Positions 55,046 to 63,604 are shown, counted from the stretch's first letter. The stretch: 64,000 bases of DNA from Mycobacterium sp. JS623 (GCF_000328565.1 NC_019966.1:6138001-6202000); one strand, 5' to 3'. Numbers and translations: made by a program. The notes: generated by a model not told the origin, from the letters alone.

Positions 55046-56071
55046 TCAGTTCACGAACCTTGCGGCGCCGTTTGTGTGTACCGCATGGCCCGCCTTCGCC
55101 TGGCGATATCCCACCCATCCCCCGGCGCCGGTGAGTACAAGCATGCCCGTTACGCCGGGTACTGCCAAGGCCGCTACCTGGGATAATCCTGCATTCCGTA
55201 AATAGTCGGAGTAGCCGAGCCGGTATGACGCGGCCGGCACGGCCAAGTTGCTGCCCACATTTGCAGGTAGCGGCTCTCGGCCAGCAGGTGGTTCTGCCGA
55301 TCCGGCGCGAGGAGCCGCCGGCAAGGCCGGAAGGCCTGCCGACCCTGAGCCAAGGCCCGCAGCAGGCGCGACGATGACCGGCAGGGTGATCGGCGGGATC
55401 GGGAGCTCAACGGCCGCTGCTCCGACGCCTGGAACGACGTCGATCGCGGATGGTTCGGACGCTGGCGGCAGTTGCATGTCCGGTACTGCCGGGCGCCCGG
55501 ACGGCACGTCGACGGCGCCGCCGCTCCCACCGCCACCTCCACCGGGTCCGGGCACGCCCACCGAAGAGGTCGCGGGGGTGGAGGTCTCGCTGGATGTCGT
55601 GGTGGTCTTGCTGCTGGACGTTGTCTCACTGGACGTCGTCTCGCTGGACGTCGTCTCACTGGACGTTGTTCGACTGGTAGTCGTTCGCGACGTCGTCGTC
55701 TTTGTCGACGATTCCGTCGTGGAGTTGGTCGTCGACGGACCCGGCGGACTCGTCTCGGTGCTTCCGCCGCGGCAGCCGTGCGCGTTCCCGTTGCTTCCGT
55801 CGTTGCCGCAGTTGCCGTTGCCCGGATTGTCGCCGTTGCCAGGTTTGTCGTCGGCGGTCTGCGGCTCCTTTTCGGTTTTGGTTTTCGAGCCGCCGCTGCC
55901 AACGGAATCGTTCTTCGGCCTGTTGCCATGGACGTCGTGTGAATGCGTACCGGACGGCGACTCTGATGACGCTGAGGGCTCGGCGATTGCCAGCGCGCCG
56001 CCGAGGCCATACAGGTATAGGCCAACAGCCACGAAGCAGGCCGACGCGGCGCTGTGCACCCGCGAACCCAC
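55046..56071 (-). CDS. Ser/Thr/Pro-rich surface protein with C-terminal membrane segment
   Basis: A predicted exported protein of about 341 residues. GTG at 56069-56071 has an AGGGTGG site upstream and gives a signal helix (ACFVAVGLYLYGLGGALAIA). Then come a polar Asn/Gly/Lys region, a Thr/Ser stretch of SETTS units, a Gly/Pro-rich linker, and a C-terminal hydrophobic helix (AALAVPGVTGMLVLTGAGGW) with a short basic tail. This looks like a mucin-like, probably O-mannosylated, membrane-anchored protein. No family is recognised. The frame is open further upstream (to 56473), but that extension reads through Rv3850-like coding sequence on the other strand. Confidence 0.7.
   Translation of the reverse strand: MGSRVHSAASACFVAVGLYLYGLGGALAIAEPSASSESPSGTHSHDVHGNRPKNDSVGSGGSKTKTEKEPQTADDKPGNGDNPGNGNCGNDGSNGNAHGCRGGSTETSPPGPSTTNSTTESSTKTTTSRTTTSRTTSSETTSSETTSSETTSSSKTTTTSSETSTPATSSVGVPGPGGGGGGSGGAVDVPSGRPAVPDMQLPPASEPSAIDVVPGVGAAAVELPIPPITLPVIVAPAAGLGSGSAGLPALPAAPRAGSAEPPAGREPLPANVGSNLAVPAASYRLGYSDYLRNAGLSQVAALAVPGVTGMLVLTGAGGWVGYRQAKAGHAVHTNGAARFVN
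55614..55673. repeat. Four 15-bp tandem units
   Basis: Units CTGGACGTTGTCTCA, CTGGACGTCGTCTCG, CTGGACGTCGTCTCA and CTGGACGTTGTTCGA lie head to tail. On the minus strand they code for SETTS-type pentapeptides of the surface protein. Copy number probably varies between strains. Confidence 0.75.
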
Positions 56072-56279
56072 GTGGTCACCACCCTTCAAGGCGTCGGCAG
56101 CCGCCCATTCACAAGACCCGTCATTCTTGCACAGCCAGGGCAAACGGTTCGCTGTGGAGTTGAACGTACCCGCGAGGAGGACACGTCGAAACCGACGGTT
56201 ACCCGGGACGATAATGTTGGGCTGAAACCATTGCTGCTTTGTCATGATTCGCCCGCCAAGATGACCGGAGGCCGCCGGG

Positions 56280-56933
56280 ATGAGCCTGTTCAAGCGCAAA
56301 ACCCGCGCCACTCGCCGGGCCGAGGCCCGCGCCATCAAGGCCAAGGCCAAGCTCGAGGCCAAGCTCGCCGCGAAAAACGAAGCCCGCCGCATCAAGTCCC
56401 AGCACCGGTCCGAAACCCGAGCGCTCAAGGCACAACTGCGGGCCCAGCGCGACAGCGACAGGGCGGCACTCAAGGTCGCGGAGACTCAGCTGAAGGTGGC
56501 GCGCGAAGGTAAGTTGTTCTCCCCCACCCGAATTCGACGGGTGCTGACGGTGACCCGGCTGCTCGCGCCGATCGTCGTGCCGCTGTTCTACCGCGGGGCC
56601 ATGGCCGCGCGCGGCTATCTCGATGAACGCAAGGCCGACCGCCTCGGCGTCCCGCTCAGTCAGCTCGGCCAGTTCTCCGGCCACGGCGCTGAGCTGTCGG
56701 CGCGGATCGCGGGCGCCGAGCAGTCGCTGCGCCTCGTCGCCGAGAAGAAGCCGAAAGACGCCGAGACCAAGCAGTTCGTCGCAGCGATCACGGAGCGCCT
56801 CCACGACCTGTCGGCCGCCGTCACGGCCGCGGAGAACATGCCGACGTCGCGTCGCCGCGCGGCTCACGACGCGATTTCCCAACAGCTCGACGGCATCGAC
56901 GCCGACTTGATGGCCCGCCTCGGCCTGATCTGA
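56280..56933 (+). CDS. Conserved protein with basic N-terminal coiled-coil (Rv3850-like)
   Basis: A 217-residue protein. Residues 1-75 are very rich in Ala, Lys, Arg and Glu (KTRATRRAEARAIKAKAK) and likely form a long helix. A hydrophobic segment at about 88-108 (RVLTVTRLLAPIVVPLFYRG) could be a membrane helix, and the C-terminal half is helical (ADRLGVPLSQLGQF, EKKPKDAETKQF, HDAISQQLDGIDADLM). No enzyme motif. It is divergent from the Ser/Thr-rich surface gene with a 208-bp gap, and 5 bp separate it from the next gene. Confidence 0.88.
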   Translation: MSLFKRKTRATRRAEARAIKAKAKLEAKLAAKNEARRIKSQHRSETRALKAQLRAQRDSDRAALKVAETQLKVAREGKLFSPTRIRRVLTVTRLLAPIVVPLFYRGAMAARGYLDERKADRLGVPLSQLGQFSGHGAELSARIAGAEQSLRLVAEKKPKDAETKQFVAAITERLHDLSAAVTAAENMPTSRRRAAHDAISQQLDGIDADLMARLGLI

Positions 56934-56938
56934 CCGAC

Positions 56939-57466
56939 ATGCCCGCCGCCAATCCCGCTGCACGCCTTCGCGGTTCAGCCGCGGGCCTGCTAACCGCAGC
57001 GCTGGCGGTAGCGGCACACGCCGTAGGTAGCGGTGCGCCACCGTCGGGTGCGGTCGTCGCGCAACTGGCAGTGCTGGCCGCGACGATTGGCGCGCTCGCG
57101 GCGGCCGTCACCCGCGCGGCCGACGCCAGGGTGTTGCTCGGCCTGCTGGCGGCCGGCCAGCTGTGCGGCCACCTCGTCCTCAGTGCGGCCGGACATCACC
57201 ACGCGGCGATCGCGGGTCCCCCCGCCGCGGTGATGCTCGCCGCGCACGCGGTGGCCATCGGGACGGGCGCGCTTTTGATCGCTGCAAGCGATCGGCTGTG
57301 CCGCGCGGTGTCGCGGGCCGTGCGCGGCGCGGTGCGGATCCTTGCTGCGCCGGTCGCGGGCCCGCCTGTCGTGGTGATCGGCGAGGCCGATCAGCCGCTG
57401 CGCTCGACACTTCTGATTGCGGCTTCGATGTCGTACCGGGGTCCGCCGGTCAGCCACCGCTGCTGA
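56939..57466 (+). CDS. Hydrophobic membrane protein in copper-associated operon
   Basis: A 175-residue, Ala-rich membrane protein of about four helices. A conserved-looking His cluster (CGHLVLSAAGHHHA, about residues 79-92) lies at the end of a helix and could bind a metal. It starts 5 bp after the Rv3850-like gene and ends 35 bp before the YcnI-type gene, so it shares the operon of YcnI, CopC and CopD. Position is equivalent to Rv3851, but similarity is uncertain. The C-terminal 40 residues (PPVVVIGEADQPLRS) are soluble. Confidence 0.7.
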   Translation: MPAANPAARLRGSAAGLLTAALAVAAHAVGSGAPPSGAVVAQLAVLAATIGALAAAVTRAADARVLLGLLAAGQLCGHLVLSAAGHHHAAIAGPPAAVMLAAHAVAIGTGALLIAASDRLCRAVSRAVRGAVRILAAPVAGPPVVVIGEADQPLRSTLLIAASMSYRGPPVSHRC

Positions 57467-57501
57467 CCGACACCCCAACGACACAAGAAAGCCACAATCA
57501 A

Positions 57502-58173
57502 ATGCGATTCACTACTCGGGCGTCTTCGCGCGCCCTCATCGCCGGTGCGCTGGTATCCATCGGCCTGGTGGCCGGCGCCGCGCCCGCGTCAGCCCATGTT
57601 CGCGCGACTGCCGACAATCCCACACCGGGCTCCTATTCGGTGGTTACCTTCAACGTGCCCAACGAGTCCGAGAAAGGTGCGCTCACAACACAATTGAGTG
57701 TTGCTCTGCCCAACGTCGCGTCGGTCAGCACGGAATCCATGCCGGGTTGGACCGCCAAGCTGGACCGCGACGCGGCCGCCGGCACCGTCCGGTCGGTCAC
57801 GTGGACGGCCGCACCTGGAACGGGCATCGCGCCGGATCAATTCGGCCTGTTTCGGATTTCGGTGAAGCTGCCCGACGCGCCGACGCTCAGCCTCCCGGCC
57901 ACGCAGACGTATTCGGACGGGACGGTCGTCAAGTGGGACCAGGCAACGCCGCCGGGCGGAGCCGAACCCGAGTACCCGACACCGGAGATCCCGCTGACGG
58001 GTGCCAAGATCGCTGCGGGCGATGGTGATTCGATGCCGAAGACCCAGGCGGCTCACGCGACCCCTGCGGATGCACCCGCGGCCGACAACGCCGCACGCTG
58101 GCTGGCCGGAGGCGCGCTGGCGCTGGCCGCCGTTGCGGTGGCGACGGCGCTACTGGTACGACGACGAGCATGA
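57502..58173 (+). CDS. YcnI-family (DUF1775) periplasmic/surface copper-binding protein
   Basis: A 223-residue exported protein. The signal peptide MRFTTRASSRALIAGALV ends ASA/HVRATADNPTPGSY, leaving His as mature residue 1, which with a Trp in the domain forms the mono-histidine Cu(II) site known in YcnI. A DUF1775 beta-sandwich (about 30-165) is followed by a Pro/Ala linker and a C-terminal helix (AARWLAGGALALAAVAVATALLVRRR), so it is membrane-anchored. It overlaps copC by 4 bp (ATGA). Confidence 0.9.
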   Translation: MRFTTRASSRALIAGALVSIGLVAGAAPASAHVRATADNPTPGSYSVVTFNVPNESEKGALTTQLSVALPNVASVSTESMPGWTAKLDRDAAAGTVRSVTWTAAPGTGIAPDQFGLFRISVKLPDAPTLSLPATQTYSDGTVVKWDQATPPGGAEPEYPTPEIPLTGAKIAAGDGDSMPKTQAAHATPADAPAADNAARWLAGGALALAAVAVATALLVRRRA

Positions 58174-58676
58174 ATCGCCTTATCGCGACACTGGTGCTGG
58201 CCGTCTCGTTGACCGCCGCGGCGGTGGCGGGGGCCGGTGTCGCGTCGGCTCACGCGACCCGTCTTGCCACCGACCCGGTCGAGAACACCGAACTGACCAC
58301 AGCGCCGCAGAAGGTCAGCGCGACATTCAACGAGCCGCTGCAACCGACGTTCGCCGCCATGACGGTTGTCGGCCCCGACAACAACCTCTGGTCGATGGGC
58401 GACCCGCAGGTCGACGGCGCGATCATCAGCGTCGGCCTGCGGCCGCTCGGTCCGTCCGGCACCTACACGGTGAACTACCGGGTGACGTCGGCGGACGGGC
58501 ACGTGGTCTCGGGGTCGTGGTCGTTCAAGCTCACGGTGTCTGGCACGGGTACGCCGGGACCGTCGGCGTCGGCCACGAGCCCGGCGAATGACGGCATTCC
58601 GGTGTGGCCGTTCTTCGTCGTGGCGGGCCTGATCGTCGCCGGCGGCGCGCTGTGGGCGGTGCGACGGCAGAAGTGA
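58170..58676 (+). CDS. CopC-domain copper-binding protein
   Basis: A 168-residue exported CopC-fold protein. The signal peptide ends near ASA, leaving HATRLATDPVENTEL, the CopC pattern with His1 as a Cu(II) ligand candidate. NYRVTSADGHVVSGSWSF carries the second His of the site (about residue 110). A C-terminal helix (WPFFVVAGLIVAGGALWAV) anchors it. It probably hands copper to the CopD-type gene next to it, which it overlaps by 4 bp (GTGA). Confidence 0.9.
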   Translation: MNRLIATLVLAVSLTAAAVAGAGVASAHATRLATDPVENTELTTAPQKVSATFNEPLQPTFAAMTVVGPDNNLWSMGDPQVDGAIISVGLRPLGPSGTYTVNYRVTSADGHVVSGSWSFKLTVSGTGTPGPSASATSPANDGIPVWPFFVVAGLIVAGGALWAVRRQK

Positions 58677-59515
58677 TCCCGCTGACCGCGACGCTGGCGC
58701 GGGCTGCGGCCGACTTCTCGGCGGTGGTCACGCTCGGTATTGCCGCGGTGCCGATGCTCGACATCGACCGCTACCGCGACGAGCTGACGCGCCGTGCGAC
58801 CGGCCCGTTGACCATCGCCAGCGCAGCCTGGCTGCTCGGCGAGCTGCTCCGGCTGGGGGTGGAAGCCGCGCAGGCCGCTTCTGTTCCACTGTCGCGGCTG
58901 GGTGTGCACACCGCGGTCGATTTCGCCGTGCACACCACGCCGGGACGCTCGGGACTGGTCAGCACGATTGCCGCGGCGCTGGTGTGCGTGGCCGCGGTGG
59001 CGGCTCCGCGGTCGGCAACGACGAGCGTCGCGGTCGCGGGCATCGCGGCCGCGGGAGTGGCGGCACGTCCGCTCACCGGCCACCTGTCCGAGAGCGCACT
59101 GGGCGGGTTGGCGGTGGCCGTGCACACCTTGGCGGCGGCGCTGTGGTGCGGCGCGCTGGCAGCACTCGTGCTCACGGTCGATCATCGCGGTCAGTGGGCA
59201 CGGGTGCTGCCGCGGTTCTCGCAGCTGTCGCTGGCATGTGTGGCTGCGCTGCTGGTGGGCGGTGTGCTCGGGACGCTGGTCGTGCTCGGAGCGCCGAGTG
59301 AGTTGTATGCGACCGCATACGGACGGCTGCTGTCGGCGAAGGTCGTGGTGACGGTGCTGCTCCTGCTGCTGGCCTACCGCAACCGCACGATGTGGCTGCC
59401 CGCCGCCCGCTCGCATCGGGTCACGGCCGTGGTGTCGCGGTCCCGGGCCGTGGTTGAGCTGGCGATGATGGCCGTTGCGCTGATGCTGGCGGCCGCACTG
59501 GCCGTGACCGGTTAG
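58673..59515 (+). CDS. CopD-family copper import/resistance membrane protein
   Basis: A 280-residue polytopic protein with about eight helices. The CopD-type features are HTAVDFAVHTT, TGHLSESALGGLAVAVHTLAAALWCGAL (His-containing helix with the typical VHxLaaalW pattern) and a C-terminal LLAYRNR. The GTG start overlaps the CopC stop. Together with YcnI and CopC it forms a copper-handling operon; whether for uptake or resistance cannot be told. There is no CsoR or CopA gene in the window. Confidence 0.88.
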   Translation: MIPLTATLARAAADFSAVVTLGIAAVPMLDIDRYRDELTRRATGPLTIASAAWLLGELLRLGVEAAQAASVPLSRLGVHTAVDFAVHTTPGRSGLVSTIAAALVCVAAVAAPRSATTSVAVAGIAAAGVAARPLTGHLSESALGGLAVAVHTLAAALWCGALAALVLTVDHRGQWARVLPRFSQLSLACVAALLVGGVLGTLVVLGAPSELYATAYGRLLSAKVVVTVLLLLLAYRNRTMWLPAARSHRVTAVVSRSRAVVELAMMAVALMLAAALAVTG

Positions 59516-59583
59516 CCCAATTCACAGCCTGGCATGATGGGAACCACTGCCGGGGAGACGAACGGGCGCAAAGGAGCAGCCAG

Positions 59584-60093
59584 ATGGCAGACCAGCAGGA
59601 TCGACCCGACGAAACGCCTGACGCCGAAACACCGGCAGAGCAGCCGGCGTCGTCGGCGCCCAGCCTCGATCCGGCCCCGCCCGCCCCCGAACCGCCTGCA
59701 CCGCCCGCACCGCCCGCACCGCCCGCCAAGAAGACACCGGCCAAGGCAGCAGCGAAGAAGGCACCGGCCAAGGCGGCCAAGAAGACGCCTGCGAAGAAGG
59801 CCCCCGCTAAGAAGGCCGCCAAAAAGACCGCAGCCAAGAAAGCACCACCAAAGAAGGCGGCTCCGACGGCCGCGAAACTGGCTGACACCAACGGCGATCT
59901 CGCGTCGGCGGCGAAAGAGGCTGCGGCGCAAGCAAAGTCGGCGGTGTCCACCGCCAGTAACCCCGTCAGCGGACCCGCGCCGGTGCCCCTGATCGGCCCC
60001 GAGCCGTCGCGGCTGCCGCTGGCCGCAGCCATCGCCGCCGGTGTGCTGGCGATCCTGGTCGTGCTGCTGGCGCGCAGGCACTCGGACGACTAG
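59584..60093 (+). CDS. Hns-like Lys/Ala/Pro-rich DNA-binding protein with membrane anchor (Rv3852-like)
   Basis: A 169-residue protein. An acidic/Pro-rich N-terminus (about 1-48) is followed by a run of KKTPAKAAAKKAPAKAAKK-type repeats (about 48-95), resembling histone H1 tails and non-specifically DNA-binding. A linker leads to a C-terminal hydrophobic helix (LPLAAAIAAGVLAILVVLLA, about 143-162) and a RRHSDD tail. Rv3852 is, as I recall, described as a membrane-associated nucleoid-bridging protein, and this arrangement agrees. It is not related to enterobacterial H-NS. Confidence 0.9.
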   Translation: MADQQDRPDETPDAETPAEQPASSAPSLDPAPPAPEPPAPPAPPAPPAKKTPAKAAAKKAPAKAAKKTPAKKAPAKKAAKKTAAKKAPPKKAAPTAAKLADTNGDLASAAKEAAAQAKSAVSTASNPVSGPAPVPLIGPEPSRLPLAAAIAAGVLAILVVLLARRHSDD

Positions 60094-60105
60094 ATCGAAT
60101 CTCCC

Positions 60106-60136
60106 TTGACCCTCACACAGCGTCAGGGTCGATAGT
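60106..60136 (+). promoter_or_regulatory. MerR-type promoter/operator of the TipA-like gene
   Basis: TTGACC (60106-60111) and GATAGT (60131-60136) are separated by 19 bp, the hallmark of MerR-controlled promoters. The spacer holds the dyad GACCCTCAC (60108-60116), ACAGC, GTCAGGGTC (60122-60130), eight of nine bases complementary. A start 6-7 bp past the -10 would coincide with the ATG, giving a leaderless mRNA. Confidence 0.8.
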
Positions 60137-60142
60137 GGCGTC

Positions 60143-60898
60143 ATGGACGCCAAGACTGTCGGTGCGGTAGCCACCCTCACAGGCGTCTCCGTGCGCACCC
60201 TGCATCACTACGACCACATCGGCCTTGTGGTGCCGAGCGTCCGTACGCCTGCGGGCTACCGCGGTTACACCGACGCCGACATCGAGCGGCTTCATCTCGT
60301 GCTGGTGTACCGCTCCGCGGGGATGCCTCTCAACGAAATCCATGCGCTGCTGGACGACCCGGACGCGAATGTGCTCGAGCACCTGCGGCGCCAACACCAA
60401 TTGCTGCTGGATCAGGCCGATCGACTTCAGCACACCATCAAGGCAGTGGAGGAACTGATGAACGCACACCGCAGCGGCATTCAGCTGACCGCGGAGGAGC
60501 AAGTAGAGATCTTCGGCACCACCGCATTCAGCGACGAGTACGCCACCGAAGCCGAACAGCGTTGGGGCGATACCGACGCGTGGAAGCAGTCGCAGCAACG
60601 GGTTTCGCGATTCAGCAAGCAGGACTGGATCGCGATCAAGGCCGAGGGCGATGCACTGCTGTCGGACTTGGCTCAGGCCAAGCGCGACGGCGTCGAGCCG
60701 GGATCCGACGAAGGGAACGCGCTTGCGGGACGGCACCGGGCGTCGATCGAACGGTTCTATGACTGCGGCGACGAGATGCACCGCAACCTGGTGCAGATGT
60801 ATCTGACCGACGAACGGTTCACTCGCTACTACGACGACGTCGAACCCGGCTTGGCCCAGTACGTGCACGACATCGTGGTGGCTAGCATCGACGCGTGA
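60143..60898 (+). CDS. MerR-family regulator with TipAS domain
   Basis: A 251-residue TipA-type transcription activator. The MerR HTH occupies residues 1-70 ([39 protein letters not shown]), a coiled-coil dimer helix follows (about 78-110), and the TipAS effector domain (about 118-245) begins [11 protein letters not shown]. TipAS domains bind small ligands such as thiopeptides or other compounds and are also found in stress regulators. It overlaps rraA by 4 bp. The upstream operator suggests autoregulation. Confidence 0.93.
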   Translation: MDAKTVGAVATLTGVSVRTLHHYDHIGLVVPSVRTPAGYRGYTDADIERLHLVLVYRSAGMPLNEIHALLDDPDANVLEHLRRQHQLLLDQADRLQHTIKAVEELMNAHRSGIQLTAEEQVEIFGTTAFSDEYATEAEQRWGDTDAWKQSQQRVSRFSKQDWIAIKAEGDALLSDLAQAKRDGVEPGSDEGNALAGRHRASIERFYDCGDEMHRNLVQMYLTDERFTRYYDDVEPGLAQYVHDIVVASIDA

Positions 60899-61377
60899 CC
60901 ATCGAGCCCCGCCCCACCGCTGACCTCGTCGACGAAATCGGACCGGACGTCCGCAGCTGCGACCTGCAGTTCAAACAGTACGGCGGTCGTGTGCAGTTCG
61001 CGGGGTCGATCACGACAGTCCGGTGCTTTCAGGACAACGCGCTGCTGAAATCTGTGCTGTCCGAGCCGGGTAACGGCGGGGTGCTGGTGATCGACGGTGA
61101 CGGCTCGCTCCACAGCGCACTCGTCGGCGACCTGATCGCCGGTCTCGGCGTCGACAACGGCTGGGTCGGGCTGATCATCAACGGGGCGGTTCGCGATGCG
61201 GCTACCCTGCGCACACTCGAGATCGGCATCAAGGCGCTTGGCACTAATCCGCGCAAGAGCAGCAAGACCGGCGATGGTCAGCGGGATGTCGCCGTCGAGT
61301 TCGGTGGCGTGGTTTTCAAGCCCGGTGAGATCGCCTATAGCGACGACGACGGCATTGTCGTCGTCGCCAAGGACTAG
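60895..61377 (+). CDS. rraA: RraA-like protein (regulator of RNase E / 4-hydroxy-4-methyl-2-oxoglutarate aldolase family)
   Basis: A 160-residue RraA-fold protein, homologue of Rv3853. Motifs include [20 protein letters not shown] (Asp/Gly active-site region) and [14 protein letters not shown], where the Arg-Asp pair marks the family's metal-dependent aldolase/regulator site. Such proteins inhibit RNase E in E. coli; other members are aldolases, so the biochemical role is not fixed by sequence. The GTG start overlaps the TipA-like gene's stop (GTGA), so it is co-translated with a regulator that is absent from this place in M. tuberculosis, as I recall. Confidence 0.92.
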   Translation: MTIEPRPTADLVDEIGPDVRSCDLQFKQYGGRVQFAGSITTVRCFQDNALLKSVLSEPGNGGVLVIDGDGSLHSALVGDLIAGLGVDNGWVGLIINGAVRDAATLRTLEIGIKALGTNPRKSSKTGDGQRDVAVEFGGVVFKPGEIAYSDDDGIVVVAKD

Positions 61378-61392
61378 CCAAGCCTGACTGCG

Positions 61393-62868
61393 TTAGGCCG
61401 AAACTGGCTCAGCGGCACGATGTTTGGTGAATGCCAGCGCCTCATCGTCGACGCTGCCGTGCCGGATCAGCCGCAGGTCGAGCAGGTAGTTCTGCTTGAG
61501 CCGCCACGGCGCGACATGACCGGCCTTTGGCAGGTAGTCAAGTGCGCGTAGCACGTAGCCCGGCGTGAAGTCCATCAGCGGGCGTTCGTCGACCGAGTTG
61601 CCCGGATGCTGCGGCTCGACGGTGTCAAAGCCGTTGGCGTCCATGTAGTTCAGCACGCGGCAGACAAACTCCGACACCAGATCGGCCTTCAGCGTCCATG
61701 ACGCATTCGTGTAGCCGATGGTGAAGGCCATGTTCGGCATGTGCGTCAGCATCATGCCCTTGTAGGCCATGGTGTCGGTGAGCTCGACGGGCACACCGTT
61801 GCGCGAGATCGCGGCGCCGCCGAACAGCTGCAGGTTCAGACCCGTTGCGGTGACGATGATGTCGGCCTGCAGCTCTTCACCTGACGTGAGCTTGATGCCG
61901 GTCTTCGTGAATCGCTCGATGGTGTCGGTGACGACGTCGGCCCTGCCGGCACGGATCGCCTTGAACAGATCGCCATTGGGTGCAAGGCACAGTCGCTGAT
62001 CCCATGGGTTGTAGCTGGGACCGAAGTGCTTCTCGACGTCGTAACCCTCGGGCAGGCGCCGCTGAGCCATGGTCATCAGCGTCTTGCGCATGAAATGCGG
62101 GAAACGCCTGCTGATCTGGTATTGCGCGGACTGGAACAAGATGCTCTTCCACCGGTTCAGCACGTAGGCCGGCTTGGCGGGCAGAGTCTTGTTTGTTCGC
62201 ACGGTGAATGGGTCGACGTCGGGCAGCGCGCCGATATAGGTCGGCGAGCGCTGCAGCATCGTCACGTGTCCGGCACCCGAATTGGCAAGCGCCGGAATCA
62301 AAGTCACCGCAGTGGCACCACTGCCGATCACCACGATATTCTTGCCCGCGTAGTCCAGCTCCTCGGGCCAGTGCTGCGGGTGAATGATCGTGCCCTCGAA
62401 GTCGTCCGATCCGGCGAACTCCGGTGAGTAGCCCTGGTCGTAGTTGTAGTAGCCGCTGCAGGCGAACAGGAACGAGGCTTTGATCTCGACTTCCTCGCCG
62501 TCGCGCTCGACGCGCACGGTCCAGCGGTTCTCGGCGTCGGACCAGTCGGCGCCGACCACCTGCTGGCCGTAGCGGATGTGCTTGTCGATGCCGGACTCGG
62601 CAACAGTTTCCTTCAGGTACGCCATGATCGACGGGCCGTCGGCAATGGCCTTCTCAGACGTCCACGGCTTGAAGCGGAAGCCCAGCGTGAACATGTCGGA
62701 GTCCGAGCGGATGCCCGGGTACTTGAACAGGTCCCAGGTGCCGCCTAGATTCTCGCGGCGCTCCAGCACCACATAGCTCTTATCCGGGCAACGGTCCTGC
62801 AGGTGCCAGGCGGCGCTGATGCCGGAGATGCCTGCCCCGACGATGACTACGTCGACAAATTCGGTCAT
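61393..62868 (-). CDS. ethA: Baeyer-Villiger monooxygenase EthA
   Basis: An FAD/NADPH Baeyer-Villiger monooxygenase that, in M. tuberculosis, activates ethionamide and similar prodrugs. It has 491 residues. The FAD Rossmann motif is VIVGAGISGISAAW (about 9-22), the BVMO signature FEGTIIHPQHWPEEL (about 158-172), and the NADPH Rossmann motif VVIGSGATAVTLIP. Natural substrates are ketones or aldehydes; the native role in mycobacteria is not certain. Divergent from ethR with a 77-bp gap that carries an operator-like repeat. Confidence 0.96.
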   Translation of the reverse strand: MTEFVDVVIVGAGISGISAAWHLQDRCPDKSYVVLERRENLGGTWDLFKYPGIRSDSDMFTLGFRFKPWTSEKAIADGPSIMAYLKETVAESGIDKHIRYGQQVVGADWSDAENRWTVRVERDGEEVEIKASFLFACSGYYNYDQGYSPEFAGSDDFEGTIIHPQHWPEELDYAGKNIVVIGSGATAVTLIPALANSGAGHVTMLQRSPTYIGALPDVDPFTVRTNKTLPAKPAYVLNRWKSILFQSAQYQISRRFPHFMRKTLMTMAQRRLPEGYDVEKHFGPSYNPWDQRLCLAPNGDLFKAIRAGRADVVTDTIERFTKTGIKLTSGEELQADIIVTATGLNLQLFGGAAISRNGVPVELTDTMAYKGMMLTHMPNMAFTIGYTNASWTLKADLVSEFVCRVLNYMDANGFDTVEPQHPGNSVDERPLMDFTPGYVLRALDYLPKAGHVAPWRLKQNYLLDLRLIRHGSVDDEALAFTKHRAAEPVSA

Positions 62869-62945
62869 GATGTAAAGCTATCAACACTGTGTCGACTGAG
62901 TCAACGGTGTGTTGAGAAATTCGACATAGCGTAAAGTCTTACCTC
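62869..62945. promoter_or_regulatory. ethA-ethR intergenic operator region
   Basis: The 77-bp gap contains TCAACAC (62881-62887) and its exact complement GTGTTGA (62909-62915) with a GTCGAC palindrome (62891-62896) in between. EthR binds a long, multi-dimer operator in the same-sized gap of M. tuberculosis, so this is probably the equivalent. Confidence 0.6.
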
Positions 62946-63587
62946 GTGACCACCGTCAGCCAGCCTCGTGCAGCCCGTGGGCGCCGCGCGACACGGCCGT
63001 CCGGCGACGACCGCGAGCTGGCTATTTTCGCCACGCTCGAGCGGTTGCTGCAGGGCCGATCGTTCGCCGAGATCTCCGTGGATGACCTGGCTAAAGGCGC
63101 CGGAATCTCGCGCCCGACGTTCTACTTTTACTTCCCGTCGAAAGACGCGGTGCTGCTGACGCTGTTCGAGCGGGTGCTCGCGGAGGCCGATGCGACGTTC
63201 GAGGGTAGCCCCGAGGACTACGCCGCCGACCCCGCGCGGGCCTGGCGCGACGGCATCTACGCATTCTTCGAACCGCTGCGCGCGCACCTGCCGGTCGCGC
63301 TCGCGGGTGTGGCTGCGACCGGGGCCAACGCCGAGATCCGTGAACTGTGGTCGACGTTCATGCAGAAGTGGGTGGACCGGACCGCGGCCGTCATCACCGC
63401 CGAACGTGTTCGTGGCGCCGCACCGGAGAGCGTGCCTGCACAAGATCTCGCTGCAGCGCTGAACCTGATGAACGAGCGGACGATGTTCGCCTCCTATACC
63501 GGCCAGAAACCGTCCATCGTGGAAGACGCTGCGCTCGACACGCTGGTGTACGTCTGGATCACCAGCATTTACGGCCGCACTCCATAA
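62946..63587 (+). CDS. ethR: TetR-family repressor EthR
   Basis: The repressor of ethA; 213 residues. The N-terminal HTH (about 25-70) includes SFAEISVDDLAKGAGISRP, with TFYFYFPSKDAVLLTLFE following. The C-terminal ligand-binding domain has the aromatic/hydrophobic pattern of EthR (AWRDGIYAFFEPLRAHLP, LVYVWITSIYG), where hydrophobic effectors relieve repression. GTG start at 62946. Divergent from ethA. Confidence 0.94.
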   Translation: MTTVSQPRAARGRRATRPSGDDRELAIFATLERLLQGRSFAEISVDDLAKGAGISRPTFYFYFPSKDAVLLTLFERVLAEADATFEGSPEDYAADPARAWRDGIYAFFEPLRAHLPVALAGVAATGANAEIRELWSTFMQKWVDRTAAVITAERVRGAAPESVPAQDLAAALNLMNERTMFASYTGQKPSIVEDAALDTLVYVWITSIYGRTP

Positions 63588-63604
63588 CCTGTCGGCCGTC
63601 GATG

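Noticed and set aside
55614..55673. CRISPR-like array
   Set aside because: The 15-bp units have no spacers and code for a repeated pentapeptide. The erp repeats were rejected for the same reason.
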